Part shown: piece by piece, positions 6,244 through 6,246 of the stretch
Layout: each line of letters opens with the position of its first letter
Numbering within the stretch: the first letter of the stretch is position 1
Assembly (NCBI GenBank): GCA_029934215.1
Contig: JAOZMR010000167.1
Location: 1-6,246, forward strand
DNA from: Pontiellaceae bacterium
GTDB taxonomy: Bacteria > Verrucomicrobiota > Kiritimatiellia > Kiritimatiellales > Tichowtungiaceae
Length of the DNA stretch: 6,246 nt
Direction: 5' to 3'
Made by a program: the position numbers and the translations under genes
Notes under the pieces: generated by a model
Told to the model about the DNA's origin: nothing
Databases searched by the model: none
Seen by the model: only the letters and a program-made list of their open reading frames with translations

Positions 6244-6246
6244 CAA

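Noticed and set aside
6100..6246. Integron attC site, because of the nested inverted repeats and a terminal GTCCAA that could continue to GTCCAAC.
   Set aside because: No matching GTTRRRY core is present at the right spacing (GTTGTAC does not fit), and no integrase or cassette array is visible.

Overview
The window looks like a piece of chromosome from a Gram-negative bacterium of the Planctomycetes-Verrucomicrobia-Chlamydiae group, most likely Kiritimatiellota/Lentisphaerae or a relative. Three things point there: yajC followed directly by a single fused secDF gene, a secreted protein with a C-terminal PEP-CTERM tail (a sorting tag common in these phyla), and a moderate G+C content. This placement is an inference from gene content; no rRNA or marker phylogeny is available here. 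All five convincing genes lie on the + strand.

Left block (1-3979). Positions 1-188 hold no supportable gene. A sigma70-like promoter (TTGACG-17-TACACT) is interleaved with a terminator-like hairpin at 189-233. After it come a short hairpin-rich leader and a 237-aa protein with the layout of a haloacid dehalogenase (HAD) fold, in which the catalytic aspartates appear to be replaced (277-990). Next are yajC (1060-1407) and a full-length fused secDF (1426-3915). YajC and SecDF form the accessory part of the Sec translocon, which uses the proton gradient to help pull secreted proteins across the inner membrane. A very strong intrinsic terminator at 3944-3979 closes this block, which is probably one operon.

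Middle block (3980-5222). A 175-base intergenic stretch carries a perfect 8-bp inverted repeat (4021-4041). It precedes a soluble sensor histidine kinase with an N-terminal cyclic-nucleotide-binding domain (4155-5222). No partner response regulator is in the window.

Right block (5299-6246). A small secreted PEP-CTERM protein of unknown function (5299-6039) depends on Sec for export, which is a loose functional link to the left block. It ends at an intrinsic terminator (6078-6104). The last ~145 bases contain no gene but are unusually rich in inverted repeats: a 12-bp inverted repeat with an inner stem (6100-6156), then a set of stems at 6158-6243 that can fold as a three-way junction.

I see no CRISPR array, transposase, integrase, toxin-antitoxin pair or defence system. 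The non-routine signals are the structured 3' end, the degenerate HAD-like protein in the sec operon, the cyclic-nucleotide-linked kinase, and the overlapping promoter/terminator at the left.
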